Below, piece after piece: positions 43,660 to 54,775 of a DNA stretch of 64,000 bases. The notes under the pieces are model-generated. The model saw nothing but the letters and a program-made list of their open reading frames with translations, made no database searches and was not told the origin of the DNA. The position numbers were made by a program, and so were the translations under genes. The number at the start of each line of letters is the position of its first letter. The stretch's first letter is position 1. This DNA comes from Carya illinoinensis (Eukaryota > Streptophyta > Magnoliopsida > Fagales > Juglandaceae): NCBI RefSeq assembly GCF_018687715.1, contig NC_056758.1, forward strand, positions 27,468,967 to 27,532,966, in the 5' to 3' direction.

Positions 43660-45723
43660 CTCAAAATATTATTATTTCTATTAATTTGCATATATGCAAT
43701 CTGTTTTTTTTTTTTGTATAGGTACATGGGTCCAAAAAAGAAGGCAAAAACTACCATACCACACTTGCCAAGACAATCTACAAGACTACAAGTTGTCCAT
43801 AGTGAGACACAATCTGATAGGGCGGCTCATTCATTACCCTTTGTTGATGGGCCACCCCTTTCCGTTAATAGGATGGTGGAGTCATCACCTTTTATAGATT
43901 GTCCTTCTTGACCATCATTATGTTCACAGCAAGAGACCCAACCTTCTACATCTAGCCAAATGGGAGGACAACTATCCACACATACAGAGATGAGCAAAGA
44001 GACCGAGCCATGCACATCTGTACCAATAGCACCTAGTTCAGAAGTAGAAAATGTCAACTCGTGTTCTGACATTGGAGATCGCTTTGTCGTCGTCGTAGGT
44101 ATGTTTCTGCTTTTCTTACTTATTATTTATTTAACTATGAATGAAGATTTACAAAATACTAACAATGTAACTAAATCCATTTTTGCAGATAGTAATGGTG
44201 ATCGAGTAAAGAGACCATTGCACTCGATTCCTGACATTTGGAATCTTCCGGAAGGGAAGCGAATTGAAATGGACCTCAATCCTCTTGGTCAACCTATAAA
44301 AAAGAAAGACTCAAAGGTGGTAAGGTTTGGTGGTCTGATAGCGAGAAGTAATAAGTTGGTTCCAATAATTTACAAAGATTGGAGGTCAGTACCTAAAACC
44401 GTGAAGGAGGAAGCGTGGGGTCTTATAAATGTATGATTTTTTATAAAATCATATTAAAACATTATTATTAATTAATAGGTATATTTTGAAAAAAAAAAAT
44501 TAGAAAGCTACTCACACACTTGTGTAAATTTATTTTGACTGTAGGGCAAGTTTAAAATTCCTGATGACAAATTAGATGTATTCAAAAATTGGATACTAAA
44601 GTACTTGGGGAAGAAATGGAAAGACTACAAGCATGAGTTGAAGAAAAAGTTACGTAATGAAAAAGACACCTCTGCAGCACAAGTTGTGGCAAGGGCAAGG
44701 CCCGATATAGTGGACTTAGAGCAACTGGCAGAGTTGGCCAATCTTTGGTTCCATCCAGAATATATGGTAACAGCACACACATTTTTGTTATAGATTTATA
44801 AAGTCAACCAACTAGTTATTTTCATAATTCTCATCATCTTTGTTATGTTATATTCAAAATGTAATAAAAACAAGGATTGTCGTAAGAAGCAGGTGATTGT
44901 TCATAGCAGATGATCAAAAAGTTTAGCAAAGTATGCTCATGAAGTGGTATTTATTTAAGTAATATTTATCTATTGTTAAATATTTGTTAGTTCTGTTAAA
45001 TATTTGTTAGTTCTTTGTTTTCGATATATGAGCTTAATTTAAAATATTGGAAGCAGAAAAAATCAACTAGGGCATTGCCAAGTCAAGCCTAGTTGTTTGT
45101 CAAGATCCATAAGAAAAAGGATGGTACACACTATAATGATGAAACAAGAAAGAAAGTGGTATGTTTATTTTCAAATTTATTACTTTCTAAATTTAATGGA
45201 TTTATAAGATGGAGAATAATGTGTATTTTTTATTGTCCATTACAGGTTGAGATGGAGGAACTTTTAACACGGAACACAAATCCTATAGAAATGGGGTCTA
45301 GATGAACCATGACTTGAAAATCAGATGATATTTATTCGAAAGTTATGGGCCTAGAACGGTCTGGACGTGTGAGCAGTTTCGGGTTTGGGTCAACCCCTAC
45401 AAGGTAAACTTGTCAACATTCACTACCAACTTCAAACCAAGAAGATGGTATATCAAAGGAAGAGTTTGATGAAATGCGGAACGAATTAACTGAATTGTGG
45501 AACTTAGTAAACACATTCGTGCACGCACAGGTGAGCACCCCACATATATTTAGTTGATATCAGTCAACCTTATTTTGGAATTTTTGGACCCTCATTTGAA
45601 TTTATATTCAGGCTTCAGGACAAAATCAAAATGAGAATGAAGAGGAAGAGAAAGATGAAGAAGAGGAAAATGCTAAAGAGGAAGATGAAGAAGAGGAAGA
45701 GAACGATGAGGACAATGATTGAG
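43660..45723 (+). pseudogene. Second CACTA gene (Transposase_24-like, TNPA position), with introns
   Basis: Exon-like blocks begin at MGPKKKAKTTIPHLPRQSTR (43726) and continue to about 44095 (an intron with GTAGGT..GCAG is plausible), then RPLHSIPDIWNLPEGKRIEM and VKEEAWGLINV (to 44433). After an intron come KFKIPDDKLDVFKNWILKYL, KKWKDYKHELKKKLRN and LANLWFHPEYM (to 44766). Further blocks are SLVVCQDPXKKKDGT-like (45090-45130), VEMEELLTRN (45246) and a very acidic tail (45610-45720, EEEENDEDND) with a stop at 45721. The middle matches the plant Transposase_24 family, commonly the DNA-binding partner of TNP2. Exon limits are approximate; some blocks carry stops. Confidence 0.75.
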
Positions 45724-46379
45724 GGTCAGGATTATAAGTTAGACCATAATTGAGACTATATTTATGGTATTTTTCATATATCAACGTTTGCTCTGTTTAA
45801 TGGTATTTGCAACTTTTCTTAATTAAGACTATATTTATGGTTATGCCATATATCGACGTTTGCTTTGTTTTGCTAAATTGGAATTAGGACGGATTATAAA
45901 AGGATAAGTGCTAGATTATGCATTAGTTTTACTACTCTTTTTGGAAGTTGTGAATCTTAGTATGATGTTTTTAACATATTTTGTTATAAAGTTCGCAAAC
46001 GCGACATTCTTTTTAAAAAAAGAATAAATATGATATCTAAATTAAAAGATTAAATTTTTAATAATAGACTATTTTTTTCAAAAAGAATATTGTACGACAC
46101 TTGCACAATTTTTAAAAGGAATGCACAATACTTACATTACTGTATTGTACATTACTTATTAAATATTAAAGGAAAGAAATTAAACAGCGTCACATTAAGA
46201 ACTCGACACACGAACTCTTTTCTTTAATTCTATTGAACTTCCCTCCTTCTAGAACATGAATGCAATATATGGCATTTACAGGTAGAGCATCCTAGAAATT
46301 TAACTAAGATTTTGTGGATATTTTCGTATCATTTAAATCATTTTTTTTATTATTTTTATTATTTATTTTACTATCAATA
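45724..46379. other. AT-rich spacer downstream of CACTA genes
   Basis: No ORF or domain recognised. It leads into the right subterminal array. Confidence 0.6.
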
Positions 46380-46986
46380 AATTTATAATAGCCTTCATCG
46401 CTGACGCTATATATTATTACCAGTGTCACAATATATACTTCGACGCATTTATCAATTATAGCCGTTTCATTGATCAATTTTCAACATTTGGTAAACCCCA
46501 CCAACGCTATATAATTATTACTTGCATAACATTATAAACGCCAGAAAACTACTTATTTACCAACGTAAAATTAATCACTAGCCGGCATTTGTTCAAACGA
46601 TATAAGCGCCAAAAAACTCAATACTTTATCAACGTAAATTCTATCAATTGTCGGCGTTTTGCAAAACGCCGCTGATACTATATATTATTACCGGCGGTAT
46701 ATTAAAAACGCCAACAAATACGATTAATATAACAACGTATAATTAATAAAGTATTGGCGTTTGTTTAAACGCCGCCAAAAATATATATTATTACCAGCGC
46801 AATAATATAAATACCGGGAAACTACTAATTTCCCTGCGCATAATTGCTATCTTGGTGGCGTTGTTATAAATGCTGCCAAACCTATATATTAATTTACCAG
46901 TGGAAACATTAAACGCTAGTAAATTTATATATCTACCAACGCATAAACAAACACCGCAGATATAAATGCCACCAATTTTGCTTCTT
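46380..46986 (-). repeat. Right subterminal repeat array of the CACTA element
   Basis: Degenerate units such as TCGGCGTTTTGC, AAAACGCCGC, TTGGCGTTTG and AAACGCCGCC alternate with ATATATTATTACC. The composition matches the left array at 18345-19250. Confidence 0.82.
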
Positions 46987-47004
46987 CTTCTTCTTTTTGT
47001 AGTG
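46987..47004 (-). other. CACTA right terminus
   Basis: The minus strand begins CACTACAAAAAGAAGAAG, the standard end of plant CACTA elements. The adjacent bases GGT (47005-47007) would be the 3-bp target duplication, but its partner was not found. Confidence 0.88.
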
Positions 47005-48694
47005 GGTGGCTTGTGGAAATCCTAAAAGATAGGAATTGTGTAATTCCTAAAATGTAGGAATTGAGATCTTAAGATCTAGATTGACAAGGGCTGGCCGAAA
47101 ATGAGTGGGATGGATAAGGTTGATGTGTTTTGGTGGGAAAATAAAATTTGAGTGAGTCAATCAAGGACTCTTGACCAATCACACAAATTATGGAAAATTG
47201 GGATGAAAGAAAATAGGATCTAGGGTTTCGACCAAGCCAAGGAAGCTATGGCCAAATTCTTCAAGTGAGATCTAGGGTGTTTTTGGTCTTGTTTGGTTAT
47301 GGGAATTGATAGGTGGCGTGTAGGATTTGATGTGGGTCTAGGGTTTTGTGGTTTATAGAAATTGAAGGTGGTGTGAAAGTCAATGGTATAGGCTGGCCGA
47401 AATATGTGTTTAGGAGATGGGCATCGTCAAGAAACTTCAAGGAAATATCATGAACATGTGAGAAAACACATAAATACATGAAATCTTGCAATCCACCACA
47501 CAAATCGAAATCTCAATGAAGGATTTGGCCTCTCCACTCCAATCAATCAACAAAAACATAAAATAAAGAACAAATGAACCAAATAATCTTTGATTCACGA
47601 ATTGCACAAAGAATTAAAATGAAACCTCAAATATATTGAAGGATAAATCGAATCACACCTATTTTCAAATTGCAAGGCATGATTCTCTCCTTGGGGATTC
47701 ACTAATTGCACCCAAAAAGAGCCCAAATGCAAGAAGCACCGACATTGAATAACTCTCAAGCCTATGGCCGGCCACTCAATGTTCAAAATGACAAAAAATC
47801 CTAATGAAATGTCTAAGAGTCCTATTTATAGAATTTACAAAGTGGAAACCCCCAAAAGGTCCCTGAGCAAATTAAAATAAATAAATAAAGCAAATGAAAT
47901 AATAATTGACAAGTCTTTAAATAAAATAAATAAAAATAATAAAATAAATAATTTAGCCCATGATAGTTGTCACATACATGGCCCATGGTGGGCTATGGCG
48001 GTGCACAGTCCACGGTTAGGCTAGTTATGGTATGGTTCGTGGCTCGCTACATGGCATGGCATGGTGCCATGCGTTGGTCTGGTGGTAGGCACGACATAGC
48101 GCTATGCATCGCCTACTGATGATGGGTATGGCATGGTGCTAAGCCTAGGCCTGATAGTGGGCACAGGGTGATGCCGTGCTGCTGCTGTGCTGCCCAATCA
48201 AATGGCTTAGGTAGTGGTCCTGCATGGCCCGGGCTGGTGGCCTGGGGGATGGGCATGCATGGCCCAAGCTAACAATCTGGGTTATGGGGCTGCAAGGCAC
48301 GGGCTGGAGCCTTGCGCTGGCTGGCATGCCACTAGCCTTGCCTGCAAGGCACGAGCTGAAGCCATATGCTGGATGGCGTGCCTATGAGGGCATGCTACTA
48401 GCCTTGCCTGCAAGGCACGGGCTAGCGTCGTGCCCTGGATGGCATGCCTATGAGGGCACGCCACTAGCCTCGCTAAGTGGAGATGGGGCACACATGCATG
48501 GGCGCAGGTGCACGCTCAAGGGCACATGCAAGCCTGCACACATAGTCTTCGTGTGGCCAGTAGCCTCCATGGTTGCCCTCTGCGTGTCATGGTCTGAGTC
48601 AAGGCCTACAAGTAGGCTAGCCATGTGACTGTCCTGACCCTCCATAAGTCGTTTCGAGGTGTGGTCCCGAACCATTCTCCTGGGGGTTGTGACA
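47005..48694 (-). repeat. 5' LTR of B (at least 1690 bp)
   Basis: On the minus strand it starts TGTCACAACC and shares 47761-48694 with the 3' LTR (7371-8051). It contains the GC-rich GGCATGCC tandem units (about 48290-48480), expanded relative to the 3' copy by 48000-48290. The U5 end and primer site are missing at the CACTA junction. ORFs in the GC-rich units are repeat artefacts. Confidence 0.75.
47823..47830 (-). promoter_or_regulatory. TATA box of the B 5' LTR
   Basis: Minus-strand TATAAATA in CTATAAATAGGA, about 865 bp inside the LTR. Transcription would run away from the kinase gene, into B. Confidence 0.6.
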
Positions 48695-48828
48695 GAATCC
48701 CTTGAGACATAGTCCAGCCAGGCCCCCACCTATGGTTAGATGTAGCGGATTACTATAGCAATTTGTATTTTACAAACTCTTTTACATAATCTAGTGGAGC
48801 TCATTTTATAAACAATTCTCTAAATATT
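48695..48828 (-). other. 3' flank of the kinase gene, next to the nest
   Basis: These 134 bases separate the kinase stop codon from the LTR of B. I see no clear AATAAA on the minus strand; plant signals are loose. GAATC (48695-48699) would be one half of the B target duplication. Confidence 0.5.
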
Positions 48829-50676
48829 TCACATTTTTATATTATACATGAGCCATTTAGAGTGCTCTGAGCCGCTGCTACTCGCAGATCCCTCAATATC
48901 GTCAAGCTCAGCTACTAGAGGAATCGGTCTTTCTGGGATTGAGGGAACTGAAAGGTCTGTTTCCAACATTTTCACAACCTCATCCATTGTAGGCCTAGCA
49001 TATAACTGTGGATGAGAGCACAGCACTGCAATCAGGACATACTTCTCTAGAACCTCCGGCACACCTTGCTCCGGCATTTCACTTTCAATTACATCTAAAG
49101 TTCTCCCTTTCCTCACCAATGACCATGCCCAATCTGTCACAAGTGAGGGCCGGCCCTCATTGCTGCCAATGAGAGCCTTCTTTCCACTCAAAAGCTCCAG
49201 AAGCACAACCCCAAAACTATACACATCACTTCTCTCTGTCAACTGACCATACAAGGCATACTCAGGAGCAACATATCCCATTGTCCCCGCCACCCTTGTG
49301 CTCATATGCGTCATTCCCTCCGGCGTGAACTTTGCAAGGCCAAAATCTGCCACCTTGGCCTCAAACCTCTCATCCAAAAGTATGTTACTAGTTTTGATGT
49401 CCCTATGTATAATCCCCGGTTGAGCCCCGTAATGCAGATAAGCCAATCCCCTTGCTGTCCCCAAGGCGATCTTCTGCCTCATCGGCCAACTTAGCTTCTT
49501 CTCCAAAGGACCAAACAAATGGTCATGAAGACTCCCGTTCTTCATCAGATCGCACACGATGATTCTCTGGTGACCCTCAAATGGAGTTGTGGCGGTACAG
49601 TACCCTCTCAAAGCAACAAGGTTGACATGCCTAACACTCGCAATAACCTCAACCTCATGCGCGAAAGTCGCATCCCCTGCAGCAGAACAATTCTTGAACC
49701 TCTTCAATGCAACCTCGGACCCGTCTGACAACGTGCCCTTGTACACATTCCCATAACCTCCTCTACCAATTATACTGTCCGTAGAAAAATTTTTGGTCGC
49801 TTTCTTGATGTCTTCGAATGTGAACGTCAATAAAGTAGTACCATCATGGATCGACTCCAGCTCAGAACCCAATCCCATTTCAATTTTACCGACCTGTCCT
49901 CTATTCTTCATGGTCATGATCAATCCCTCATTTTTTCTTCTTCTTCTTCTTATTCGACACAAAAACCAACCCCCACCAGTCAGGAGTAAACTTCCGACAC
50001 CGCAAGCAATCAAGACAACCAAGATTACCTTCCGCCGATTACTTTTGGAGCGCGAGGACGTATAATCGAGCGAGAAGAGACACTTGGCAGTTCCTGTATC
50101 TGTAGGCCCGTACAGATTGGCGAATGCAGCCGCGTAAATCGAGGCGTATGCCGTGCAGTCAGAGACATTGTCGACGGAGGGCCCGGTCAGGTACGAGGCC
50201 TGAAGGGTGGAAAGACTGGTGGTGCAGGAGGCGCAGGGGGAGCTGTTCTCGAGGGACTGGTTGCAGTAGGTGACGACGTTGTCCAGGGTTTGCGGGGAGA
50301 CAATGTCCTCGAACTGGGCCCTAGTGGTGATATTCATGCAGCCCCTGGAGATCCAGTCGGTCTGGAAGCCGCAGGAGGATCTGAGGTTGTCGATGAGAGC
50401 TTGGTAAGCGGACCAGCATGAATCGGACGAGTTGAGTGGGGGGAGGAACGAGTTGGTGCGCTGGAGGTAACGGGACTGGAGAAGTCGGAGGCCCTGGCTG
50501 ATGTACTGGCACTTGATGGCGGGGTCCACTTTAGGGTGGTTGGAGTCTTGGATGAGCACTTGGAGGACGCCGAAGTCGAGAGGGCACGCATCGGAGTTGT
50601 TTTGTTGGGGAAGGGTCGGGGAGGGTAGGACTAAAGCCAAAGCCATGGCCACAACGAAGAAACGGAAGAGGACCAT
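48829..50676 (-). CDS. RKF3: RKF3-like receptor serine/threonine kinase with SPARK-type ectodomain (615 aa)
   Basis: This is an intronless plasma-membrane receptor kinase. Residues 1-23 are a signal peptide. The ectodomain (about 24-214) has Cys at 31, 56, 87, 102, 113, 138, 148, 151, 174 and 199 and several N-X-S/T sites, as in the SPARK ectodomain of RKF3 and At1g11050. Residues 216-240 are a membrane helix followed by RIRRRRRK. The kinase domain (about 298-575) keeps all key residues: GRGGYGNVYKG loop (304), VALK Lys325, HRDIKTSNILL (424), DFG (444) and APE (470). The C-tail is Ser-rich. Length is close to what I recall for RKF3 (about 617). The ATG at 50676 begins the signal peptide. Ligand and role are not evident from sequence. 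Two W-box cores lie upstream. The call as RKF3-like rests on memory of the family. Confidence 0.93.
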   Translation of the reverse strand: MVLFRFFVVAMALALVLPSPTLPQQNNSDACPLDFGVLQVLIQDSNHPKVDPAIKCQYISQGLRLLQSRYLQRTNSFLPPLNSSDSCWSAYQALIDNLRSSCGFQTDWISRGCMNITTRAQFEDIVSPQTLDNVVTYCNQSLENSSPCASCTTSLSTLQASYLTGPSVDNVSDCTAYASIYAAAFANLYGPTDTGTAKCLFSLDYTSSRSKSNRRKVILVVLIACGVGSLLLTGGGWFLCRIRRRRRKNEGLIMTMKNRGQVGKIEMGLGSELESIHDGTTLLTFTFEDIKKATKNFSTDSIIGRGGYGNVYKGTLSDGSEVALKRFKNCSAAGDATFAHEVEVIASVRHVNLVALRGYCTATTPFEGHQRIIVCDLMKNGSLHDHLFGPLEKKLSWPMRQKIALGTARGLAYLHYGAQPGIIHRDIKTSNILLDERFEAKVADFGLAKFTPEGMTHMSTRVAGTMGYVAPEYALYGQLTERSDVYSFGVVLLELLSGKKALIGSNEGRPSLVTDWAWSLVRKGRTLDVIESEMPEQGVPEVLEKYVLIAVLCSHPQLYARPTMDEVVKMLETDLSVPSIPERPIPLVAELDDIEGSASSSGSEHSKWLMYNIKM

Positions 50677-50751
50677 GGATTTTTGGACTTAGATATTATT
50701 GGCTATGGAGTTTTTGCTTTCGAGGTGATTAGAGTAGAAGTGTGATGCTTT

Positions 50752-50757
50752 GGTCAA
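50752..50757 (-). promoter_or_regulatory. W-box upstream of the kinase gene
   Basis: Minus-strand TTGACC, about 75 bp upstream of the ATG; WRKY-binding core. A second lies at 50926-50931. Single short motifs are weak evidence. Confidence 0.3.
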
Positions 50758-50925
50758 GCCAGCCAGTTTGACAGTCTCGAATGCTTGCTTCAGACTTTGA
50801 GAAGAAAGTAATTATGAAATGAAGAGGAGAGAAGGAGAGGGGGCAGTGGCAGCAGTTTCCTAGAAGACACAACTCGGGACGCAAGAGACCAAAACGCACA
50901 CCAGAAAAGATAATTCACGTCCACT

Positions 50926-50931
50926 GGTCAA
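50926..50931 (-). promoter_or_regulatory. Second W-box upstream of the kinase gene
   Basis: Minus-strand TTGACC, about 250 bp upstream of the ATG. Confidence 0.25.
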
Positions 50932-50999
50932 AGTTGTTCAGATTTCCTTTCTTCCAAACAAATATTCTAACTAGATTTCACTTCAATATTGGGTCATTT

Positions 51000-53676
51000 C
51001 TGACGAGCGTAATGCATCATACATCTCACAATATATTTTCCAGCATATATTATAAAATAAAAATATTTTTATAAAATAATATACTTTTATAAAATATTTA
51101 CAAAAATATTATTAATTTAAAAACATTATTACCTAAAGTATTGTGAAAATTATAAAATAAAGTATGTTTATCATTTTTCTTCTTACAATCATAATTCTTC
51201 CCTTTTTTATCATATATTTTATATATTTTAATATTACTTTTTATTTTTTATTACAGATCCGTACAGCAACGCCAAAAAGTTTTGGATATTTTTTTTTTTT
51301 ACAATTTTCTTTAGTTTTGGAGGATGATATTCATTCCACACTGTATATTTTATATATTTTAATATTATATTTTATTTTTTATTATTTTATTTTATTTTTA
51401 TTAAATTAATTAAATTATTTTACTTATTATCTATACGTTATATATTTATTATAAAATGATAAGCAGAAACATTCTTTTATCTTTCAAAGTGATAATGGGC
51501 TTAGTAGTTGGATTTAAATAGTGTTAGATATATTATTAAGAAAAATTCTGCTCAACTTCTTACTATTCACACAATTTCCACATATCATATTTGTTTTAAT
51601 TTTTATTATTTTTTTCTTTTATTAAATATTTAATATATGAATAATGAATAGAATAACTAAATTAATTTAAAAAGAATAAACTCAAAAAAAATATTTAAAA
51701 ATTTAAAAAATTTAAAAAAAAAATGATATATGGAAGTTAAGAGATTATGTAGCATTGCTCTATTATTAAAATGAGTTTTATTCGGAAAATGGCAGGCAAT
51801 AGTGATTTTTAAGGAAAACTCTTTAATACTTTCCACGAAAGTAGTATCATGGGAAGCTTCAAGTTGCCAGCTAGGTCGTCAAAATTAAACTTTTCTCTAA
51901 GATGATAATAATAATAATTAGTGTTAATAGAGTTGAAAAGTCTATGCATATCTCTACAGAAGTCATTTTGAATAAACGGCAGCCGATTGTCAATTTCAAC
52001 TCCTAACTGCTATTAGTCTTTGATCACTTTACGTCAAGAGGATGCTAACGTTGATTTGTTGAAAAACCGTTCTTGGTGTTTAAAACGTGAGAATTGAATT
52101 GGTACTCGATCGCTTTGGATTAAATATGATAAAAAACAAAAATAACTCTAATTATTCCCTATTGATGCCTAATGACTTTTAGATAGCACTGATGATGTCA
52201 GTAAACCTTAAATGAATCGGTCCGTACGAATGCTTAAACTAGTTTATATGTATATACGTTTTGAAAAAATATAATTGCAAGTATAATTATGTACTGATCT
52301 ATGCATTAATTTGATGTGATTGGTCAAAAAGTAAATTTTATTAAAAATAGTATTAATTTAAATTTTAAGTATGAATGAATCAGTATTAGTATGCAGATTA
52401 GTACGCAACTTTACTTATATGTAACAAAATTCATATGTTTTTAGATAGTTGTTCGGTTGAGATTGAATTGAGTTCGATTTGTGAAAAAAAAAAAATGTTG
52501 ATCTTTATGGTAGAAATTCACTCGCTTAGTAAATTATACTTACTTGATTAAGTTCAATTCAACCCGATTAAGGTCAGCTTGTTTATACCCAACTCGACTC
52601 GTTAACATGATTTGATTTAAACTCTTTCTTACATAGTTGAGTGTATTTATATATAGAAATATATATATATATATATATTAAGTGTAAAATCTACTTTTTG
52701 ACTAATCATATTAAATTAATGCACATATTAGTACCCAGTTATACTTATAATTAGATTTTTCCCATATGAAATGAGTTTTGCAACATATGTTAGTCATATG
52801 TTAGTTACTTAGTTACTTATTATAGTTGTATAGTCATATGTTAGTTACTTAGTTACTTATTATAGTAGTTATTTTATAATATGTATAATATGTTAGAACT
52901 TGTAGTTTCATATGCTAGCATATAGGAACTATGTAAGAAATGTTGATATATGTTGTTGTATAATATGTATGTTATCATGCATACCAATGGATCAATGATA
53001 CCATGTGGTAATAAATGATAGATTTATAAGTAAAATATATACGTAATGTGGGATGATGGGTATGTACCATTACCCAGGCGTATGTACGTAATGTCTGGTG
53101 TTTAGCATTTATGAGTTGTAATATGTATTTTAATATGTAAAGAAATACTTACAACTTTTTTATAATTATTTTATAAATTATTTTAAATTAATTAATATAA
53201 TAGTATCACTTTTTAAAAAAATATTCTTAATTTTATATGAATCTATTTTATTTTAAATAAAATTATAAAATAATTATAATTTCTCAATTTTCAATCAAGG
53301 TTGGATTTTTAGGGACCAGGCCGATCGAATAGAAAAATAAATATTTTTAATTTTTAAATATATTATGTTATATAATAATTGTATAACTGATTATGTAATT
53401 TCATCTAACCTATTACCATTAATAATATAAGATTTTAAATATGTAATTACCAATTAATATAAAGCAATTATAAATATTATTGTAATTAACTAATGTATGA
53501 TATCAATTAACTAACATATCACCAATTCACCATTAACTAATTACTAACATCTACATGTATGATCTAATTAAAGTTATTAGATAATTTTTTTGTAAAATAG
53601 CTAAGTTGGAAGTAAATATAAAGCATATAATAAATAAAAAAATTATATTAATTCATCTTGAGAGGTTCAAGGTGAA
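51000..53676. other. AT-rich intergenic DNA
   Basis: No gene recognised. It includes a duplicated AT-rich block (around 51207-51250 and 51335-51385, both with CATATATTTTATATATTTTA-like sequence), an (AT)n run near 52661-52678 and a direct repeat at 52787-52866. Confidence 0.7.
52787..52866 (+). repeat. Direct repeat, two copies of about 40 bp
   Basis: AGTCATATGTTAGTTACTTA followed by GTTACTTATTATAGT occurs twice in succession. Confidence 0.85.
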
Positions 53677-53684
53677 TCGAAAAC
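53677..53684. repeat. Left target duplication of the hAT-type element
   Basis: TCGAAAAC, repeated exactly at 54768-54775. Confidence 0.9.
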
Positions 53685-54005
53685 TAGGGCTGTTCAACCG
53701 GGCTGAATTTAAATCTGGCCCGGTCCGGAACCCGGATAACCGGATTCCGGTTCCGGATTTCGGCCCGGATTCAATCCGGTCCAAAATCCGTATTATAAAA
53801 TCCGGATCTATCCGGTCCGGATACGGGTTGTCTAACTCGGGTACCGCTTTTAAAATCCGGTACCCGGTTTATGTAAAAACCAAACTGACAGACAAGGCAG
53901 CCTCGGCTCCCCGAGACCCAGGCCCAAAGCCACGCACCCAGAGACTAGAGGCCCCTTCCCTTCCTCTGGAGGTTTATCCCGACTCGCCCATTTTAACCAA
54001 TAGCC

Positions 54006-54006
<1 letters not shown>

Positions 54007-54060
<54 letters not shown>
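54007..54060. repeat. (AG)n microsatellite
   Basis: About 26 AG repeats inside the hAT-type element. It accounts for the Arg/Glu-repeat ORF that crosses it. Confidence 0.95.
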
Positions 54061-54065
<5 letters not shown>

Positions 54066-54475
54066 TAGAGAGAGTCTGAGAGAGGTCTGTTTGTGCATTT
54101 CCAGCTTGCAGAAGGGAGTGACCGTACATCTAGAAAAATTAGGGTTTTAATCGGAGTAAAGGGATAGGCATAGCTATTGGTTTTCGCATGATCGCATCGA
54201 CTACTTCCAAGCGCAAATACAGGTAGGGTTTATTATCAGAAAAACTTCGATTTCAGTTTTTGTGGACAAACCTGTGGATTTGCGCTAAATTTTCGCTCTC
54301 GATGCTCTGAAACGATTCGTTTTGGAGGTTTTGTGAAACTGGGTGTATAAGATATAGGGTTTCGTATTTGATGGACGAGATCTGGGAGCGGGCCATGGAG
54401 ACAACGCTAGACGGCCAAACTGACCACGCCTTGGTTTCGTTTCGTTGGTTTGAGAATCTTGGTGGACGAGATCTG

Positions 54476-54606
54476 GGATAGGCATAGCTATTGGTTGTCG
54501 TTTTGAATTCCTCGTCGAAGCTGGCCTCGACTCGCTCAGAGACCTCGACCTCTCCAACAACCGGATTCAGTACATCGAGGATCTCGCCCCACTCGCACAG
54601 CTGAAG
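54476..54606 (+). pseudogene. Leucine-rich-repeat gene fragment inside the hAT-type element
   Basis: From 54505 the plus strand reads EFLVEAGLDSLRDLDLSNNR and then IQYIEDLAPLAQLK, one and a half SDS22-type LRR units, with no stop. The block ends where the ATCCGG-rich terminus begins. Just upstream, GGATAGGCATAGCTATTGGT and TGGACGAGATCTGGGA each occur twice (54165/54476 and 54373/54462), so the captured DNA is rearranged. The parent gene is not identified. Confidence 0.7.
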
Positions 54607-54767
54607 ACCCGGGTTCAATCCGGGTTTTGAAAAACCCGGATTCATCCGGGTTCCAGCCCGTTTCTGAACCGGGCTAATCCGGTCCGGGTTCCGGCCGGGA
54701 TTTGAAATCCGGATTCCGGTTTGGGTCTACCCGGATTCCCAGGTCGGAACCCGGATGAGCAGGCCTA

Positions 54768-54775
54768 TCGAAAAC
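54768..54775. repeat. Right target duplication of the hAT-type element
   Basis: TCGAAAAC, identical to 53677-53684. Confidence 0.9.

Larger units (their letters stand above)
18345..47004 (+). mobile_element. CACTA (En/Spm-like) transposon with nested A2
   Basis: The right end is clear: minus-strand CACTACAAAAAGAAGAAG at 46987-47004, preceded by GGCGTTT-type subterminal repeats. The left arm has a matching array (18345-19250) but no recognisable CACTA terminus. Between them lie gene fragments (left arm) and two transposase genes (right arm). Subtracting A2 (22097-39273) leaves about 11.5 kb, a normal CACTA size. Joining both arms into one element is inference from the shared array type; two CACTA remnants joined through A2 would look similar. 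Confidence 0.7.
7371..48694 (-). mobile_element. Ty3/gypsy chromovirus B (minus strand), host of the nested insertions
   Basis: On the minus strand the order is 5' LTR (47005-48694), gag (about 17100-18340), protease (about 16674-16850), integrase (8593-8790 and 15717-16450), chromodomain-like tail (about 8072-8590), purine tract and partial 3' LTR (7371-8051). The two LTR segments are clearly homologous, including a TATA-type box. The span is this long because a LINE and a CACTA element (itself holding A2 and copia C) lie inside it. RT and RNase H are absent, as are the primer binding site and the U5 end of the 5' LTR. Treating both LTR pieces as one element is inference; two related insertions are the alternative. 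Confidence 0.75.
53685..54767 (+). mobile_element. hAT-type non-autonomous element (1083 bp) carrying gene fragments
   Basis: An exact 8-bp duplication and terminal inverted repeats (left TAGGGCTGTTCAACCGGG; right, reversed, TAGGCCTGCTCATCCGGG; 15 of 18 match) indicate a hAT element. Both ends carry many ATCCGG/CCGGAT motifs (53700-53870 and 54600-54755). The interior is GC-richer and gene-like, with no transposase. It contains a leucine-rich-repeat fragment and a GA microsatellite. Confidence 0.85.

Noticed and set aside
48145..48729. ORFs in the GC-rich LTR of B (also 7665-7985)
   Set aside because: They follow the tandem repeat units in several frames on both strands and differ between the two LTRs; no conserved start or stop.
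49306..50692. Plus- and minus-strand ORFs overlapping the kinase gene
   Set aside because: They are shadows of the intact 615-codon kinase frame.
53606..54079. 157-codon ORF ending in Arg/Glu repeats
   Set aside because: It runs from flanking DNA across the hAT terminus into an (AG)n microsatellite, so it is not a gene.
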